Assembly (NCBI GenBank): GCA_009602725.1
Contig: WELB01000018.1
Span: 584,731 to 648,730, forward strand
Length of the DNA: 64,000 bases
From: Spirogloea muscicola
Lineage: Eukaryota; Streptophyta; Zygnematophyceae; Spirogloeales; Spirogloeaceae
Direction of reading: 5' to 3'
Part shown: positions 62,706 through 64,000 of the stretch, in pieces
Numbering within the stretch: position 1 is the first letter of the stretch
How the letters are laid out: every line of letters begins with the position of its first letter
Position numbers and translations under genes: made by a program
The notes under the pieces: model-generated
Told to the model about the DNA's origin: nothing
The model's database searches: none
What the model saw: only the letters and a program-made list of their open reading frames with translations

Positions 62706-63815
62706 TCACAGTCGCTCAAAGACTAGGTGAAGACCTGACTTTGAGTCGCCGCACTTGTGTATCCAGTACCGTTCTAGAACGTACATGACGTACATCTGGC
62801 TGGCCAGCTGCATGGCTTTGATGTGCGAAGGCTTGCCCAGTGCCCGCCGGGCGTGCTCCCTAGAGGACCAGATGCACGTTGCCAGGCACTCCCTCTGCTC
62901 GTTGAGCGTGCCATACCAATACTGCAAGCAAAAGCCTGCCAGACATCAGTGCATGAATCATTGAGTCAACCTCGGCTAGTAGACATGCTACCTTGCCATT
63001 GGTACAAAGAGCATTGAGATATCTACAGCAATCAGTGCACCTTCAGCAGCCCTCCACTCTTCTTGGCCTCCTCGTGCGCGGCAGCATCGGCGGCATACAG
63101 CTGCTCCGAGTCAGCCTCCACTTTTCTGATTGACCTGAAGACCACGGCATAGAGTGGGCCGCCCACTTCGTCCGCATAATAGGCAAGCTGTTGCAAGCGG
63201 GAAGCAGGCCGAAGACATCCTGTTGGATAGTCAGTGTGGTGTCAAAGCTTCTGGTAGTCTTCTAGCTTTTCTCGAGAAGACAAGTAGGTAATCTAACGGT
63301 ATCTGCTGTTCAAAGGGCTAAAATGATATTCACTGTCATTAATTTCATTGTCATCAGCAAGCTGATTCTGCAGCATATTCAGCAGCATTCACGGACCTTG
63401 AGCTACCGCTGTGGCGGGCAGTCAAGACGTGCAACTACAATTGACAACGCAAATTCGACTCGGTCATTCAGCACAGCAGCTGAGTCACAGCAATCCCGTG
63501 CTCGATCCAGGGTCAATGCCGAGGGCCCCCCGCTCTGGATCCTTGGACCAGCCTCAATCTGACCAACCTCGTGAACAGCTTCTCAAAGCCAATTGCACCT
63601 AGTCAAATCCACAGGACCTTAAGTGGATTGCATCATAGAGTCCTCGCCCGGCGACAGAGGGGCGCACGGACCTCTGGAAGGATGCGGTCCCACAGGAAGC
63701 AGTCCTCGTACGGCGTCGTCAGGGCGTCCGCGAGGGCGTCGGGCGTCGGCTCCAGGCCCTCCAGAAGCGGGAACATGGCTGGACCGGGCGCCTCCCGCGT
63801 CAGACTTGGCGCCAT
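62706..63815 (-). CDS. Conserved protein of unknown function (UPF0643-like)
   Basis: Three exons are seen on the minus strand: 63672-63815 (M-A-P-S-L-T-R, then L-E-P-T-P-D-A-L-A-D-A-L, Y-E-D-C-F-L-W-D-R), 63041-63187 (L-A-Y-Y-A-D-E-V-G-G-P-L-Y-A-V-V-F) and 62706-62921 (Y-W-Y-G-T-L-N, A-T-C-I-W-S-S-R-E-H-A-R-R-A, L-E-R-Y-W-I-H-K), stop at 62706-62708. Phases agree at all joins, but 485 bp between the first two may hide another exon. The pattern recalls an uncharacterised family known from fungi and algae (UPF0643 type); that name is from memory and tentative. No catalytic motif or targeting signal is evident. Confidence 0.65.
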
Positions 63816-64000
63816 CGCGGCTCGAACCTCAATCGCTCGATTCTTACAACGCGCTCGCAGAAGCCGCGGCGAGGCAGACCGGGCCTCCAGGCCGATGGCG
63901 GGGCGGGCCCGGCTCGCTCCGCCGGAAGGCTGGGGCCGGCAGCCCGCCGCGGCCCGTCACGGCGAGCCCGTTGGCCCGTGGCTAGATTGGCGGCGGCGGC
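63816..64000. other. GC-rich 5' flank of the minus-strand gene
   Basis: Very GC-rich, with no recognisable gene before the window edge. It is probably the 5' untranslated region and promoter of the gene starting at 63815. Confidence 0.4.

Overview
The window looks like nuclear DNA of a streptophyte green alga, most likely a zygnematophyte. It has a chloroplast-type plastocyanin gene, very intron-rich genes, a plant-type receptor-like cytoplasmic kinase, an ER-type Ca2+-ATPase and a GRAS-domain regulator. GRAS genes are known from land plants, zygnematophytes and some bacteria, so this last gene carries most of the placement. No bacterial operon structure, rRNA or CRISPR array is seen. Four single ambiguous bases (25827, 37311, 49800, 53310) fall in GC-rich stretches in or next to genes.

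Layout. 1-7.7 kb is repeat: fragments of a retroelement family that recurs through the whole window. 7.7-10.3 kb (+) is a seven-exon kinase. 13.3-22.7 kb (-) is a Ca2+-ATPase that resolves into about 32 exons. 25.4-25.8 kb (-) is intronless plastocyanin. 26-32.3 kb is mobile-element territory: a broken gag/protease element (-) and a 523-bp inverted repeat. 33.3-36.5 kb (-) is the GRAS gene, and 36.7-37.3 kb (+) holds the last two exons of a MEMO-family gene. 38.4-41.8 kb holds a foldback element carrying a Ty3/Gypsy integrase tail with a PHD finger, and an inverted pair of cytosine-methyltransferase fragments. 42.7-46 kb (-) is a protein with two S1 domains, probably plastid. 46.1-49.6 kb is retroelement debris with two integrase fragments. 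49.7-51.2 kb (+) is an ISCA2-type iron-sulfur assembly gene. 53.3-55.2 and 58.5-60.8 kb (+) are tandem DJ-1/PfpI-like paralogues with identical intron positions. 61.0-62.1 kb is an array of short retroelement tails. 62.7-63.8 kb (-) is a conserved gene of unknown function.

The genes do not form a pathway; they are ordinary single-copy nuclear genes separated by repeats. The outstanding pattern is the repeat family. At least 20 copies or fragments encode related C-terminal protein tails, many ending in L-T-R-G-Y-stop, followed by a 3' untranslated tail with a stem-loop. One very short copy sits inside a foldback element whose other arm is the empty site, and it is flanked by a 6-bp duplication. 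Another 20-bp copy has a 13-bp duplication. This points to a non-LTR-type retroelement whose 5'-truncated tails litter the locus, including the flanks and introns of genes.

Exon limits were assigned by eye from reading frame, splice consensus and family alignment memory. No search was run.
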